The position numbers and the translations under genes are program-made. This document shows, one piece after another, positions 44,955 to 56,964 of a DNA stretch of 64,000 nt. The notes under the pieces were generated by a model that saw only the letters and a program-made list of their open reading frames with translations, had not been told where the DNA came from and ran no database searches. The stretch's first letter is position 1, and every line of letters starts with the position of its first letter. Source of the DNA: Zizania palustris (Eukaryota > Streptophyta > Magnoliopsida > Poales > Poaceae); assembly GCA_019279435.1 (NCBI GenBank), contig JAAALK010000084.1, positions 13,388,174 through 13,452,173 of the forward strand. The letters are read 5' to 3'.

Positions 44955-45821
44955 GGGCCAAAAGGCAATGCAATCCACAAGGCTCAACTTTAAAGCCACC
45001 AATAATGTAGTTGATTATGAAGGAGTACTCTTTGGACTTCGCAAAGCGCGTGCTCTAGGCGTAGCTCGGGTCATCATCAAGACATATTCTCAGATTGTTG
45101 TGGGCCATGTAGATAAAAGCTTACAAGTTTGGCACCCTCACCTTGTAGCATACCTGGTCGAGATTCATAAGTCTGAAGCGGATTTTAATGGAATCTCTGT
45201 TCGAAGCATCTTGAGGCCCGACAACCAGTAGGCCGATGTCTTAGACAAGGCTGCGGCCAGAGGTCTGGACGTCCCAATAGGGGCTTTCTTTGAAGAACTA
45301 TCTATCCCTTCGGTGCATCTAATTTCTTTGGCAAAACCACTGTGTATACCGAGCAATGATTGACATAGTCTGATCATGAACATATTGCAAGAAAAAGCCA
45401 TTCTGCTAGAAGGTCCAGAGCTATCAATACTATAGTCTAGAGCCCAACGCTATCACATTATCAATGGCATTCTGTATAAATCTGGAGTGTGTTCACTTCT
45501 CTTGTGATGCATCACCCAGTCCGAAGGCCAGTAGATACTTGAAGACATCCATGAAGACTTGTGCGGAAGCCACCTAGCACCTCAAGCCCTGACGAGAAAA
45601 ACACTTCGCCAGGGGCTATATTGGCCCACTATTATGGCTGATGCCTAGGACTTGGTCCGCACCTGCCATGGGTCCTAGTGGATGGGACGGAGGAACCATC
45701 GCCCACCAATGCCTCTGCGGGTCATTGCCCCAGTGTGTCCATTGGCGTGATGGGGGATGTATCTAATTGGCCCCTTCCCAAATTCAAAGGGAAGCCTCAA
45801 GTTTTCAGTAGTGGAAATCGA
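44955..45821 (+). pseudogene. Second RNase H and integrase N-terminus of element C
   Basis: Continues after the CACTA: LNFKATNNVVDYEGVLFGLR, IIKTYSQIVVGHVDKS (Asp to Tyr in TDSQ), RPDNQ then TAG at 45229. The integrase zinc finger region (DLCGSHLAPQAL, CHGS) is at about 45560-45680, with further stops. After GTGGAAATCGAG (45822) about 40 bases do not match E, then the LTR of copia D begins. Confidence 0.8.
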
Positions 45822-45863
45822 GTGAGGAGCCATGCTGAATAGCGTGGGCCTCATGGCTCTAGA

Positions 45864-47727
45864 TGTGATGAGTCATTGTCAACGATAGTCAAAGAGGACA
45901 GAAGAAGAGAGAAGATCTGCTGTTTCATGGGCCGCATGTGACTCAGGTACACGGGCAGCAAGCGACTGTCGGGCAGAGGAGGCTGCAAAGTCAGGCTGGC
46001 CCAATCCGGGTACATGGGCTAGGAGCAGCAGAAGATCCACTAGGTTGTTGACCAGGATTGACTCAGGTACACGGGCGGTGAGCGATTGCCGAGCTAAGAG
46101 AGCTGCGGAGTCGGGCCAACCCAATCCGGGTACCTGGTGCAAGGCCAGTGGAGGCTTTGTCAGTTTCGGTGCAAAACCGACAACCGTCGATCTTGTATCC
46201 GACTGTCCAGAAGAGAAGCCGTAGTCTCTACGAAAGCTTAGCTTCCGGATAAGTCATCTGTATCTCTAGGCCCACAATCAGTCAGTTGAGTCTGTAAAAA
46301 ATCCTAAGGGCAGTTGAGTCTTTTCATTTTATTCATGCGTCTGTAAAAAACCCTAAGGGGCTGGTGGAATATTCTAGGTCATTGGGCAGCCTATAAATAG
46401 GGCCCCAATCCCTAGGGTTGGACTACCCTTGAAGAAATCACTTTTTAATCATTCCTTGGGTCATTTGTGTTTCGTGTGCTTTTCTCTCTCCCTGCGTGCG
46501 CCGCCAGGAACATAGTTCCTATTCTTCGTGAGTTTATTTTGATTCCTCACTGTTCTGGAAGTTTGTTCGTTCCTGCTGGTATGGTGTGCAGCATTTACTC
46601 TATATCACTGTAGTTTCGTTTTATGTGCTGCTATTTTATTCCTGAACGAATGTTCTTCTCTGGATGCTTCTGTTCTTCACGTGAGAGTACTAGTTCATGT
46701 GTACTGTAGCAAGCACTACCTACTCCCTGTAGGAACAGTACTCTAGTACTCTAGCTTACTTTTCTGCGTAGCTTTTTGATCGAGTTGTGAGGAGCAAAAT
46801 CCCTTTTCTGTATGTTTCTGGCGAAGCCCCTTCTCTCTTTGAAGTCCCTCACTTCCATGAGGCAGGCTTCAATCTGACATCCTTGTAGGCTTCGCTTGAA
46901 CTTCGACTTCACTCTGTGTTGCTAGCTTCGAAGTAGGTTTTTGTGCTCTGTTAGCTTCACATACTTCGACACTCTTTGCGAAGGTGTTCTCTAGTTTCGA
47001 GTTGTTCGAAGTCAATACTTCGACAGGCTTCGGAGTTAGCTTCGAAGCTAATCTCACTGTTAGACTTCGCTCGACGTGAGTTCCTTCTTACTATCATTTT
47101 CGAAGGTTGAGTGCAAACTTCGACTTCACTTTGTTGCTGCGTGTTTGGCTTCGCTTAGCTTTCGAAGGTTGTTTTCTATGCCTCGTGTTCGAATCTCTCT
47201 GATCGAAGTCTAGGCTTCAAAGTACACTGTTTGAAGCACACTTCGATACTCTCTTACTTCGCTTCGAAGCATTCTTTGCTCTCTGTTACACTCGAGCGAG
47301 GCTAGACCAAACACACCTTCGACAGTTTCACAACAGCCTTTGGCAGACTTCGACAACCATCTCCGAAGCAGGCTTCGACCTCCGAAGTAGGCTTCGATCA
47401 GCGAAGCAGGCTTCGCCAAGTTTCGAACAGGAGATAGTTTTGAACAGTAACTTCTCTTCCCACTCTTTGCGCATTTAGTTTGCTGTACTGAGAAGTTTAT
47501 CTTGCCTTGTCTCGTGTACTCTGTTTATCTGTCTATTAGCACTGTATTGGCATTTCTCTGTTTAACGTCAGTTGCTTCTAGGCTAGATACCTTTAGACTT
47601 AGGCTATCTGTTCATACTTTGCTGCTTAGTCTTTTGAGGTGCATTGGGTATTGGGAGCAGGCCATTGATTCGAAAGAATTTTTAGGCGCCCATTCACCCC
47701 CCTCTGGTCGCTACTTTCGGTCCTACA
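45864..47727 (+). mobile_element. 5' LTR of copia D (1864 bp)
   Basis: It starts TGTGATGAGTCATTGTCAAC and ends CTTTCGGTCCTACA. TATA box TATAAATAG at about 46392. The R/U5 part at 46800-47420 is rich in CTTCGAAG-type words, with palindromes such as CGAAGCAGGCTTCG near 47379. It corresponds to LTR H at 15283-16818, about 330 bp longer. Confidence 0.9.
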
Positions 47728-47729
47728 AG

Positions 47730-47741
47730 TGGTATCAGAGC
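47730..47741 (+). other. Primer-binding site of copia D
   Basis: TGGTATCAGAGC lies two bases after the LTR; initiator methionine tRNA primer site. Confidence 0.9.
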
Positions 47742-47792
47742 TAGGTTAGGGTTTTTCCATACCTTAACCGGTTCTAAACCCCAGTAGTGACC

Positions 47793-49878
47793 ATGACGTC
47801 TCCCGGCAAGGTCCCGTCCTTGGAAGCCTATGGCTATAACTATTGGAAGACTCGCATGCGAGCCTATCTCATGAGCAAGGGCTCGGACATATGGGACATT
47901 TGCGTTCACACCACGTTTGTCATTTTGCCAGTCGCTGAGCATGGTACTGCTGGTATCATTGCTCAGCATCTGAGCAACAGTAAGGCTGTGAACATTCTCT
48001 TTTCTGGTTTAGGTCCCACTGAGTTTGAGTATGTGAGCCATCTCTCCACTGCGAGAGAGATCTGGGCTACCCTCAAGGCACACCATGAGGGAACAGCCCA
48101 GGTCAAGGCTCGGCTCTATCAGACCTACCGGCGTGAATATGAAAATTTCACACAGAAGCCGGGTGAATCTGTTGAAGCGTTGTTTGGTCATTTTCAGTCG
48201 ATCATAAACAAGCTTCGGGACAACAAGGCTGAGGGTGCTCAGTTAGTCTCAAATCACGAGCAGGCGCTCAAGGTTCTCCATACCTTGGACCCAAAGATCT
48301 GGGAGATCAAGGTATCTTCTATCATTGAGAGTACTTCTTATGATACCTTGACCATTTCTGAGTTGTTTAGCAAGCTGAAGGCTATTGAGGTTGATCTCCA
48401 GCTGAGATCAAATCTCACTGGTTCTGGATCGAAATCTCTGGCCCTTGCTACACCTTCTGTTGATCCCTCTTCTGTGAGCTGTGTTGGGTTCTCTTTGATG
48501 TCTATCACTGAGGACCAGCTTGAGTTGTTGGGAGATGATGATATGTGTCTTTTTAACAACCGGGTGCGTCGTGTCTATGACAAGAGAATGTTCAAGAGAC
48601 AACACAAAATACGAGTGCTTTGAGTGTGGTGATCCAGGACACTTCATCGCCGACTACCTCAAGCGCAATGGACACAAGAAGGGCACCGGTGGTGGCTTCC
48701 ACGACTCCGGCAAGCATGACAGCTCCTCCTTCAACAAGGGCAAGCCGAAGACCAGATTCTTCAAGAAGGCCCTGAAGGACTACCGGCGAGAGAACAAGAA
48801 GCACGACAAGGCCTTCTTCGCCGAGATGGAGAAGAGCTACTCCAAGCGGTCCACGTCTTCTTCCTCTTCATCGAGCTCAAGTGATGAGGAGATCGCCATC
48901 AGGAAGGGGAAGGACAAGGACGATCCGGTGGGCCTCTGCTTCATGGCTTTCGGGGATAAGCCGAAGAGCCGCTAACACCAGCACCGAAGATCCTGCAAGA
49001 GCTTCTGTTCAATGGCTCTTGGGGATAAGGAAGAAAAGAGCTCCTCCGACGACTCCGACGACGACGACAATGAAAAGGTATCATCCTATGAACGCGAAAT
49101 CATTGATATACTTGAGAGCAATCGTCAGGAGTTGAAATATCGGGAAAAACTGCTTAGGGGGGCTAAAAAGAGGATAGATGAGTTAGAGAGTGAGCTTGCC
49201 GTGGCCAACAGCAGAATTGAGAGTCTATCTTCTTCCCCTTGCTTGGGTGATAGCAGTGAGTGCCCAAAGTGTGAGGTGCTTCTGTGTGACCTATCGACTC
49301 TGAAGTCTAGGTACATAGAAAGGGTTGATGAGAGGGACGCTTTGGCCACTGAGCTTGAAAGTGCTCATCTGGAGCTAAAAGATGCTCGAGCCACTGTCGT
49401 CGCACCTTGTGCTGATTGCCCATCTCATCTAGTTGTCTTAGCTGAGCTGAAAGCCAAGGGCGATGAGCATTTGGGGGATTTGGAGAGAGTGAGAGCTGAG
49501 CTAGCGCAGACTAGGCTAGAGCTTGAGACACTATCAGTTCCACCCACTGTCTGTGAGAACTGTTTGTCTCTTAGAATGGAATTGATCAAGCTGAAAGCCG
49601 AAAAGTTTGTTCAAGTAGAGAGTGAGTGTGAGACCTGCTTGTCTCAGGTGGAGGTTCTAGCTTCCTTGAGAGAGGAGCTAGCATATTCTCAGAATGAGAA
49701 TTTTTACCTCCATTCTATCCTTAGTTGGATCAGTGCCAGAGAGCCACAGCTCGGCATGATGATCCAACAGTTCAAGAGGCAGGATGGGTTTGGAGTAGGT
49801 TACACCTACACTAAGGCTGACTTTGAGAGTGCCATTAGCCGGGCAGTGGAGTGGAGTAAAATGACTCCAGAGTAGAGG
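47793..49878 (+). pseudogene. gag of copia D (cut by element E)
   Basis: ATG at 47793 (MTSPGKVPSLEAYGYNYWK); the UBN2-type gag domain runs to about 48400 (STAREIWATLKAHHEGTAQV, KPGESVEALFGHFQSIINKL, LHTLDPKIWEIKVSSI). A frameshift near 48600 moves to the frame of the zinc knuckle CFECGDPGHFIADY, whose last Cys has become Tyr. A basic and Ser-rich stretch follows; TAA at 48973. The same frame then holds an acidic coiled-coil extension (49012-49872). TAG at 49873 replaces the CAG that copia H keeps at the matching place. Element E is inserted five bases later; the frame resumes at 61633. Confidence 0.9.
49874..49878 (+). repeat. Target site duplication of element E, left copy (AGAGG)
   Basis: AGAGG precedes the 5' LTR of E and is repeated at 61633-61637 after its 3' LTR. 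Confidence 0.95.
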
Positions 49879-50323
49879 TGTTGGGGGAAATTATTCCACT
49901 CTCCAGGCTTAAGGTGTAAACCTTTCGAAGGCTGATAAAGACCCTGAAGCTGGCGAGCCCTGGAGAACCCTCCGAAGGGAGGATGGAGACTTCGAAGCCG
50001 AAGGACATGATTGATTGGATGTCTCGTTTATCCATCTACCTTGCAGTACTTTACCATGTATAACCTTGTGTATATTATGGAATAGTTTCCACTATGGCGG
50101 TTGTAATATAGGGGCAAATAGGCCTTTTCCTTATGTTTTTCCCCTATAAATACCCCCCATTGTACCTTGTAAAGGGAGGCATAACAAGTTGTTCATTTAC
50201 ATTCATTCGGACTACTCGAGCTATTATCCAATTCGGAGGTTCGAAGTAGCCCTTAAAGTTTAGACTCCTTGTCTGTTCGTTCTTGAGTACAGAGAACATG
50301 GTTGTGTAGCTTTTACGCCAACA
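49879..50323 (+). mobile_element. 5' LTR of element E (445 bp)
   Basis: It starts TGTTGGGGGAAATTATTCC and ends TTTTACGCCAACA. TATA box TATAAATA at 50145-50152. It lacks 52 bases present in the 3' LTR at about 61215-61266. Confidence 0.95.
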
Positions 50324-50346
50324 GTTGGCGCCGACCGTGGGGATCC
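50324..50346 (+). other. Primer-binding-like site of element E
   Basis: GTTGGCGCCGACCGTGGGG follows the LTR end directly, the TGGCGCC-type primer site common in Tat elements. The tRNA is not assigned. Confidence 0.75.
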
Positions 50347-50530
50347 AAGTTCTAAAAGCTTGTTCTCTGCTGCTAACTGCACTTCGAAGAGCACTTTCGG
50401 AGGGAGCCTCGGAATCTCTGGATTCCCCGCACTCTTCAGTTAAGGGCTTCGTAGTGCAGCTCGAAGGCCTTTGATCGACTTCCCAAGTCGTTCGGAGCCC
50501 TCCATCTCTAAGACCATTCCTTAACTAGCT

Positions 50531-51988
50531 ATGCCTCCGAAGCGTAGCCAGACGTCAGGTCCCCTCCGAAGGTCCCCTCGGACTGCAGGAGCCGGACCCT
50601 CAACTGCTCCAGTAGTTACTCCTGAGGCCACCAGGCGTCAAATACCCCGAGGCCCCTGGGCTCCGGTTACGGAGCTTCGGACTGATTACGTCAGTTCCCG
50701 CGACCCGGAGGTGCCCTCCGACGAAAATGAAGGCCCTCCTAAGACCGAAGCTATGCAACTAGCCAGGCTTCAGAGGAAGTAGCCCGGTGGAGACAAGAGG
50801 CGGCCGATCGCCTTCGCACCCAAGCCTCCACCGAAACTCCAGAAGGGCCTCAAGACGGCGGCGCCCGTAACTTTCCAGAAGTTGCCCAAGCCTCGGAGGA
50901 GGCAGAAAACGCGTCTTTCGACGACGAATCTCCACTGCACTCAGATTTGCAGAAGGTGCCTTTTGACCCTAAGTTCAAGGCCTCCAAGCTGCACAAGTAC
51001 TCAGGGGGTTCGGACCCTGGAGAGTTCGCTCGTTCTTACGCCCTGGCAATAGAAGCGAGCGGAGGGGTGAGAAGCACCATGGCAAAATGCTTCCCCCTCG
51101 CACTCGAAGGTGTAGCACTCCGCTGGTTCTGGTCCCTGAAGCCAGGGTCAATCAGCTCCTGGGAGCAGCTAAAGAGGAAATTCGTGAGCAACTTCCAAGG
51201 CACCTTCGTGGCCCCGATGTCCACGGGAAGCTTGTTTCAGGTTAAGCAGCGGGTGGGAGAAACTCTTCGAGAGTACTTCACGCGCTTTGCCCACACCAAA
51301 TCACAAATCAAGGGCTTATCTACCTCTTTGGTGGTTGACACCGCTCGCGAAGGGGTGTTAAACCCCGACCTCCTCAGCAAACTCCACCGGAAGCCGGTGA
51401 CCTCTGTGGTGCAGCTGATGGCATACTTCGAGCAGTATGCCAAGGCAGAGGAAGGTTACCTGCGGCTAGCCGGAGCACCGCCACCCACCCTCCGGGAGGT
51501 CAAAATGGAGCCCGAAGCCTCCCCTGCTCCCCCGCAGCCTCCACAAGACAACCGCTTCAACGACTACAAGCGGGGGAAGAAGCACTTCCGGTCGGAGGTG
51601 CTAAGCATTGCACCCTCCGTCCCAAAGGCACCTGCCAATTTCCATCAGGCGCAGAGCTTCAAGGCAGGAGCCCCGAAGCCTCAAGAAAGAGCGCCTGGCA
51701 GGCGCCAGAGTTTTTTCTGCTGCGTGCATGGCGATAATAGGAGCCATGACACGAAAGACTGCAAGTCGGTGTTAACCCTTCGGGGTGAATACCTAGAAAG
51801 AAATTCAGGGCGGAATGCTTCGGATCGGGCCCCACCTTCGGCACGGTCGGAGCCGGTGCAAACCGTAGCCCGAGCCGGTGCCTTTGAAGCCCCCATGCGG
51901 CTTCCGGTGGCCAATATCATGCCGCCACCAAAGCAAGAAGACCCGCAGGACCGCGGCAAACGAGTGGTCCTGCCCATCTCCGGGGGGG
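50531..51988 (+). pseudogene. gag of element E
   Basis: ATG at 50531 (MPPKRSQTSG). A TAG at 50780 and a frameshift before 50947 break the N-terminal region; the gag core is intact at 50947-51500 (YSGGSDPGEFARSYALAIEA, LEGVALRWFWSLKPGSISSW, FAHTKSQIKGL). The C-terminus has CCVHGDNRSHDTKDCKS, a possible zinc-binding motif. At a run of seven G (51982-51988) the frame shifts before the protease. In C the corresponding position has no G run. Confidence 0.9.
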
Positions 51989-54035
51989 ACCCTCGGAAGC
52001 ATGTCCAAGAGGCAGCAGCGCGAATACGTCCGCGAGGTCAGGCACATTGGGACATCCAGTTCCGCTGAGGGGATGCCAGAGTTGTCCCATGTGCCCATCT
52101 CGTTCACAGCCAGTGATGCTGCGGGGGTGAAGTTCCCCCATGCTGACCCATTGGTCATCTCGGCTAATATAGCCGGAGTAGAGGTCCGAAGGATCCTGGT
52201 GGATGGCGGGAGCTCTGCAGACATACTCTTCGTCCAAGCCTTCGACCAGATGTGCATACCCCAGAAGCACTTGCTCCCAGCAGCCCGGCCGCTTCAAGGG
52301 TTTTCAGGGCCGCCTCTCGATGCCCTCGGCCAGATAGGCCTCGAGGTCGCTTTCGGAGAGGGGCCTCTGGCCAGGGTGGAAGAAGTGATCTTCGACGTGG
52401 TCGACGCCCCGTACGCGTACAACGCGATCTTCGGCAGGGGGATGTTGAATCAATTCGGAGCCATAGCTCACCATAATTACCTGTGTCTCAAAATGCCCAC
52501 GCAAGGTGGAGTACTCACTATTTCAGGAGACCAAGCTATGGCTCGGAGAACGTAGTATGGCCATGGGCAGCCATTGGACCCTCGACAGGTGCACAATGTG
52601 GCGAAGAGCCCTGAAGAAACGCCGGAAGCATCGAACTCTTCGAAGGGTCCCTCGCTCAAGCCAAGCCCAGAGGGTGATATCGAGACAAGGATAATTGCAA
52701 AAGAAGGCAGGGAGTATCCAGTGCAATTTGGTAAAGGGCTACCTGCTGAGATAGCCGCTTCGCTAGAAGCAGTTGTCGAGCGAAACCTGGACATCTTCGC
52801 CTGGACTGATGAAGACATCCCAGGGGTTGACCGAAGCATCATCGAGCATAGTCTGCTCGTCAACCCGAAGGCCAAGCCAGTGCGCCAGGGGCTCCGAAAG
52901 CTATCAACAGAAAGAGCAAGCCTAGCCAAGGCAGAGGTGGAGAAATTGCTAAAGGCAGGCATCATCAGGGAGGTAGCCCACACGGAGTGGTTGGCTAACC
53001 CTGTTTTTGTAAAAAAGAAAGACTCGAGCAAGTGGCGCATGTGTATTGACTTCACCTCGTTGAATAAAGCATGCCCGCGAGACCCCTACCCAATGCCCCG
53101 AATAGATCAATTGATAGATTCCACAGTCGGCTCCGAATTGTTAAGCTTCCTCGACGCTTATTCCAGGTACCATCAAGTATGGCTGAAGCGCGAAGACGAA
53201 GCTAAGACAAGCTTTATAACTCCTTCCAGAGTATTCTGTTATGTAAGAATGCCTTTCGTGTTACGGAATGCCGGAGCCACCTTCTCCCGTCTAATAGCTA
53301 AAGCACTAGGTCATCAGATGGGCCGCAATGTCGAGGCTTATATGGACGATATTGTAATAAAAAGTGCTAAAAGGCACCGGCATAGCTTAGATCTAGCTGA
53401 AACATTTGAGAGCCTCCGAGCATGTGGAGTACGCCTCAACCCCGAAAAATGTGTATTCGGAGCGCAAGCAGGAAAGCTGCTCGGGTACTTAGTTTTGAGC
53501 AGGGGGATCGAAGCTAGCCCAACACAAATAAGTGCGCTGCAAAGGATGGCTCCGCCAGAGAATTTGAAGCAAGTACAGAAGCTAGCAGGAAGGCTCGCAG
53601 CACTCAGGCAGGTTCCTGTCCAGGTCGGCAGAATGAAGCCTCCCAATTTTCAAAGCACTAAGGGGTCCGAAAGCTTCAGCTGGACGCCAGAATGTCAGAA
53701 AAGTTTCGAAGAGATAAAAGCATACCTCAGCACATTATCAACTTTAATTGTTCCCCTTCCGGAGGAGACACTGCTCTTGTATCTTGCAGCAACAGGTTCG
53801 GCAGTAAGTGCAGTGCTGGTCCGAGAAGTTGAGCTTAAAGGGAAGCTGGTCCAGAACCCAGTTTACTTTGTGTCGGAAGCATTATCCGGAGCCAAGGTCA
53901 GATACTCCGAGCTCGAGAAGTTTGCGTATGCCCTAGTAATGGCCTCGCGTAAGCTAAGGCATTATTTCTTGGCACACAACCTCATCGTCCCTACATCATA
54001 TCCCCTTGGAGATATGCTCCAAACAAAGACTCCAC
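51989..54035 (+). pseudogene. Protease, RT and first RNase H of element E
   Basis: One frame from the G run to 54118 with a TAG at 52553. Conserved pre-protease MSKRQQREYVREV; protease LVDGGSSADILFVQAFD (about 52200); RT with KKKDSSKWRMCIDFTSLNKA, CPRDPYPMPRIDQL and catalytic YMDD at 53339-53350; the first, degenerate RNase H with LLLYLAATGSAVSAVLV (about 53770) and a YAL-MASRKLRHYF end. A frameshift near 54035 precedes the second RNase H. The RT active site itself is intact. Confidence 0.92.
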
Positions 54036-55874
54036 GGGCAGGATCGGAAAATGGGCGGTCGAGCTGGCACCCTTCGGAATCTCTTTCACAGCAAGAACAG
54101 CTATCAAATCTCAAGTAATAGCTGATTTCATAGCAGAGTGTACCCCGTCTGCAGGGTGGACCCCCGAAGAGCCCTCCGAAGGCTTTTGGACAATATTCTC
54201 TGACGGAGCTTATCAAGCATCAGGTGCCGGAGCAGGGGCTGTTATCATATCACCATCAGGGCAGAAGGCCATGTATTCTGCAAGGCTTAACTTCAGATCC
54301 ACTAATAACATCACCGAGTATGAAGGAATCCTCCTAGGCCTCCGAAAGGCTAAAGCGCTCGGAGCCGCAAGAATAGTGATCAAGACAGATTCCCAAGTCG
54401 TCGCGGGGCATGTTGATAAGAGTTTTCAAGCAAAAAATCCACATCTGGCCCAATACCTCGAGGAAATCCGCAAGGCCGAAGCAGCATTCAAAGGATTTAC
54501 AATTCGAAGTATTCCTCGAGCAGACAATCAACTGGCAGATATTCTTGCAAAAGCTACAGCAGGAGCAGGAGACCTCCCGGAAGGTGCTTTCTTTGAAGAG
54601 CTAGCACAGCCAGCGGCTATTCAAATAACCTCTGCGGAGGTGCTGTGCATCCCAACTCAAGATTGGCGAGCTCCAATAATGAGCGCATTACAAGATAGAA
54701 TGGAGCCTTCCGAAGCCCCAGAAGCTCGAAGATTGCAAGCAAGGGTGCGAAATTACAAGCTCATCGATGAAGTGTTGTACAAGGCCGGAGTGTGTTCACC
54801 CCTACTTCGATGCATCTCACAACCCGAAGGTCAAGATATAATTCGGGGAATTCACGAAGGCTTGTGTGGAAGTCATTTAGCCCCTCATGCGTTAGCAGGC
54901 AAAACACTTCGCCAAGGGTTTTATTGGCCGACCATAATAAGAGATGCAGAGGAGCTAGTCCGAACATGCCAAGGCTGCCAGTGGATGGGCAGGAGGAGTC
55001 ATCGCCCGCCAACCCAACTTCAGGTTATTGCCCCAGTGTGGCCGATGGCCAGGTGGGGCATGGACCTCATAGGTCCTTTCCCAGTGGAAAAAGGCGGTTT
55101 GAAATTTGCAGTAGTGGCAATCGAATATTTCTCAAAATGGGTTGAAGCGGAGCCATTAACAGCTATCACCTCGAGGAACGTACAAAAATTCTTCTGGCAG
55201 AATGTTATATGCAGGTTCGGAGTTCCCAGAGAGCTGACGGTGGATAATGGAACCCAGTTCGAAGCTGATACCTTCCAAACATTTTGTGAAGAACAGGCAT
55301 TAAGCTATGCTTCGCAGCAGTCCGACATCCACAGTCAAACGGAGCCGTCGAGCGAGCCAACGGTAACATTCTCTCCGGACTAAATCGCCGGATCGTAGGA
55401 TTGGCCAAGGGGCTGTGGGTCGAGGAGCTTCCCAAAATCTTGTGGTCCATTCGAACCACTCAAACCAGGTCAACAGGTTTCACACCATTCCGATTGCTCT
55501 TCGGAGATGAGGCCATGACTCCTACGGAGCTTAGAGGTGAATCGCTTCGGGTAATTCAGCCTGGGGTCGAAGATGACCGGAGCACTTCGTTAGATTTGTC
55601 CGAAGAAACAAGGCTCCGAGCTGTAGCCAACCTGACTAAGTACCAAGAGCACACCAAAATTTGGTATGACCCGAAGGTTAAGCTAAATGAATTAAAACCG
55701 GGTCATCTAGTGTTGCGAAGTGTAATAGCTCCGGGGAAGCTAGGAAACAAATGGGAAGGACCATATGTTATCTTACGCTCAGGACGCCCCGGATCGTTTA
55801 AATTAGCTAATCTAGAAGGGGAAGAGTTGAAGCATGCATGGCATGCGGAGCACCTTAAGCGTTATTATGCTTAG
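54036..55874 (+). pseudogene. Archaeal-type second RNase H and integrase of element E
   Basis: After the frameshift: IGKWAVELAPFGISF, then an archaeal-type RNase H with all four catalytic acids visible (FSDGA about 54197, EYEG about 54320, KTDSQ about 54384, RADN about 54520). Two RNase H domains are diagnostic of Tat. Integrase zinc finger H..H..C..C (GLCGSHLAPHAL to CQGCQW, about 54860-54985), core WGMDLIGPFP, VDNGTQF (about 55240); a frameshift at about 55318-55335 precedes SNGAVERANG with the catalytic Glu. The C-terminal domain (RPGSFKLANLEGEEL) ends at TAG 55872-55874. No chromodomain. Confidence 0.92.
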
Positions 55875-56050
55875 GGGCTCCTTGTAATCCCTTGTAAAAT
55901 TTTCCTTCCTATCAATAAAGATAAGGGTTGAATTCTGCTTTGCTCTTCGAATATCCCTTACTCTTGATGGACGCATTGGGAGGACGGCGATGATGGTAGA
56001 GCCAAGCATTTTTCTCAAAACCCATGAGGCTGCCTTCGAACCATTGGTTC
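55875..56050. other. 3' flank of pol in element E
   Basis: Noncoding spacer; AATAAAG at about 55914 is a possible polyadenylation signal for a short pol transcript. Confidence 0.4.
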
Positions 56051-56700
56051 AACGACTCAACCTCCAACCTACGGATTCCAGGCTCCAGCTTATTAGGATT
56101 CGTAGAAGAGTCTAAGGACTTTAAAGAAAACAGATTTTCGGCCTCCGGGTGCGAAGTATCTGTAAAAGAGCCGAAGGTGGCCAACCTACGGATTCTAGGC
56201 TCCGGCTTGTTAGGATCCGTAGAAGAGTCTAAGGACTTTAAAGAAAACAGATTTTCAGCCTCCGGGTGCGAAGTATCTGTAAAAGAGCCGAAGGTGGCCA
56301 ACCTACGGATTCTAGGCTCCGGCTTGTTATGATCCGTACAAGAGACTAAGGATTTTAAAGAAAACAGATTTTCGGCCTCCGGGTGCGAAGTATCTATAAA
56401 AGAGCCGAAGGTGGCCAACCTACGGATTCCAGGCTCTGGCTTGTTAGGATCCGTAGAAGAGTCTAAGGACTTTAAAGAAAACAGATTTTCAGCCTCCTGG
56501 TGCGAAGTATCTGTAAAAGAGCCGAAGGTGGCCAACCTACGGATTCCAGGCTCCGGCTTGTTAGGATCCGTACAAGAGTCTAAGGACTTTAAAGAAAACA
56601 GATTTTCGGCCTTCGGGTGCGAAGTATCTGTAAAAGAGCCGAAGGTGGCCAACCTACGGATCCCAGGCTCCGGCTTGTTAGGATCCATACAAGAGTCTAA
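56050..56700. repeat. 117-bp tandem array, about 5.5 copies, between pol and the antisense gene
   Basis: The landmark TCTAAGGACTTTAAAGAAAA recurs at 56111, 56228, 56345, 56462, 56579 and 56696, an exact period of 117 bases (39 codons). Because 117 is divisible by three, both strands stay open. On the minus strand a 259-codon frame (55912-56688) reads 39-residue repeats beginning DPNKPEPGIRRLATFGSFTD. The plus strand is also open in parts. It may be coding or simply satellite-like. It lies where sense pol and the antisense gene converge. Confidence 0.9.
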
Positions 56701-56964
56701 AGACTTAGAAAAAAGCGAGCAAAATTTTAGTCCGCAAAAGCATGCAGGTGTTCGACAGTCATTGTGCCTAGCGAACCCTTTTCTATGGTAAAGGCTCCGC
56801 CACCCACAAGGGGGGTCAGAGGGTACGAGTCACACAGCATACTTTCGAGGCGTTTCACATTAAATCATTATAATAATACATTAAGAGAAATTTTCATCTA
56901 AGCCTAAATAAAACCGGAGACCCTTTCGGCCCCTGGAGCTACCCCTACGGCTAAGATTCCCTTC

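Larger units (their letters stand above)
27023..45863 (+). mobile_element. Tat-type gypsy element C (5' LTR through integrase), split by B and a CACTA element
   Basis: Own sequence: 27023-28178, 40587-43642 and 44952-45863. It is a diverged relative of E with the same LTR start (TGTTGGGGGAAAT) and gene order. Tekay B is inserted in gag and a CACTA in the second RNase H; copia D interrupts integrase. The RT active site is mutated and stops are many. It inserted in F at 27022 (flank AACTC, 27018-27022). Confidence 0.9.
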
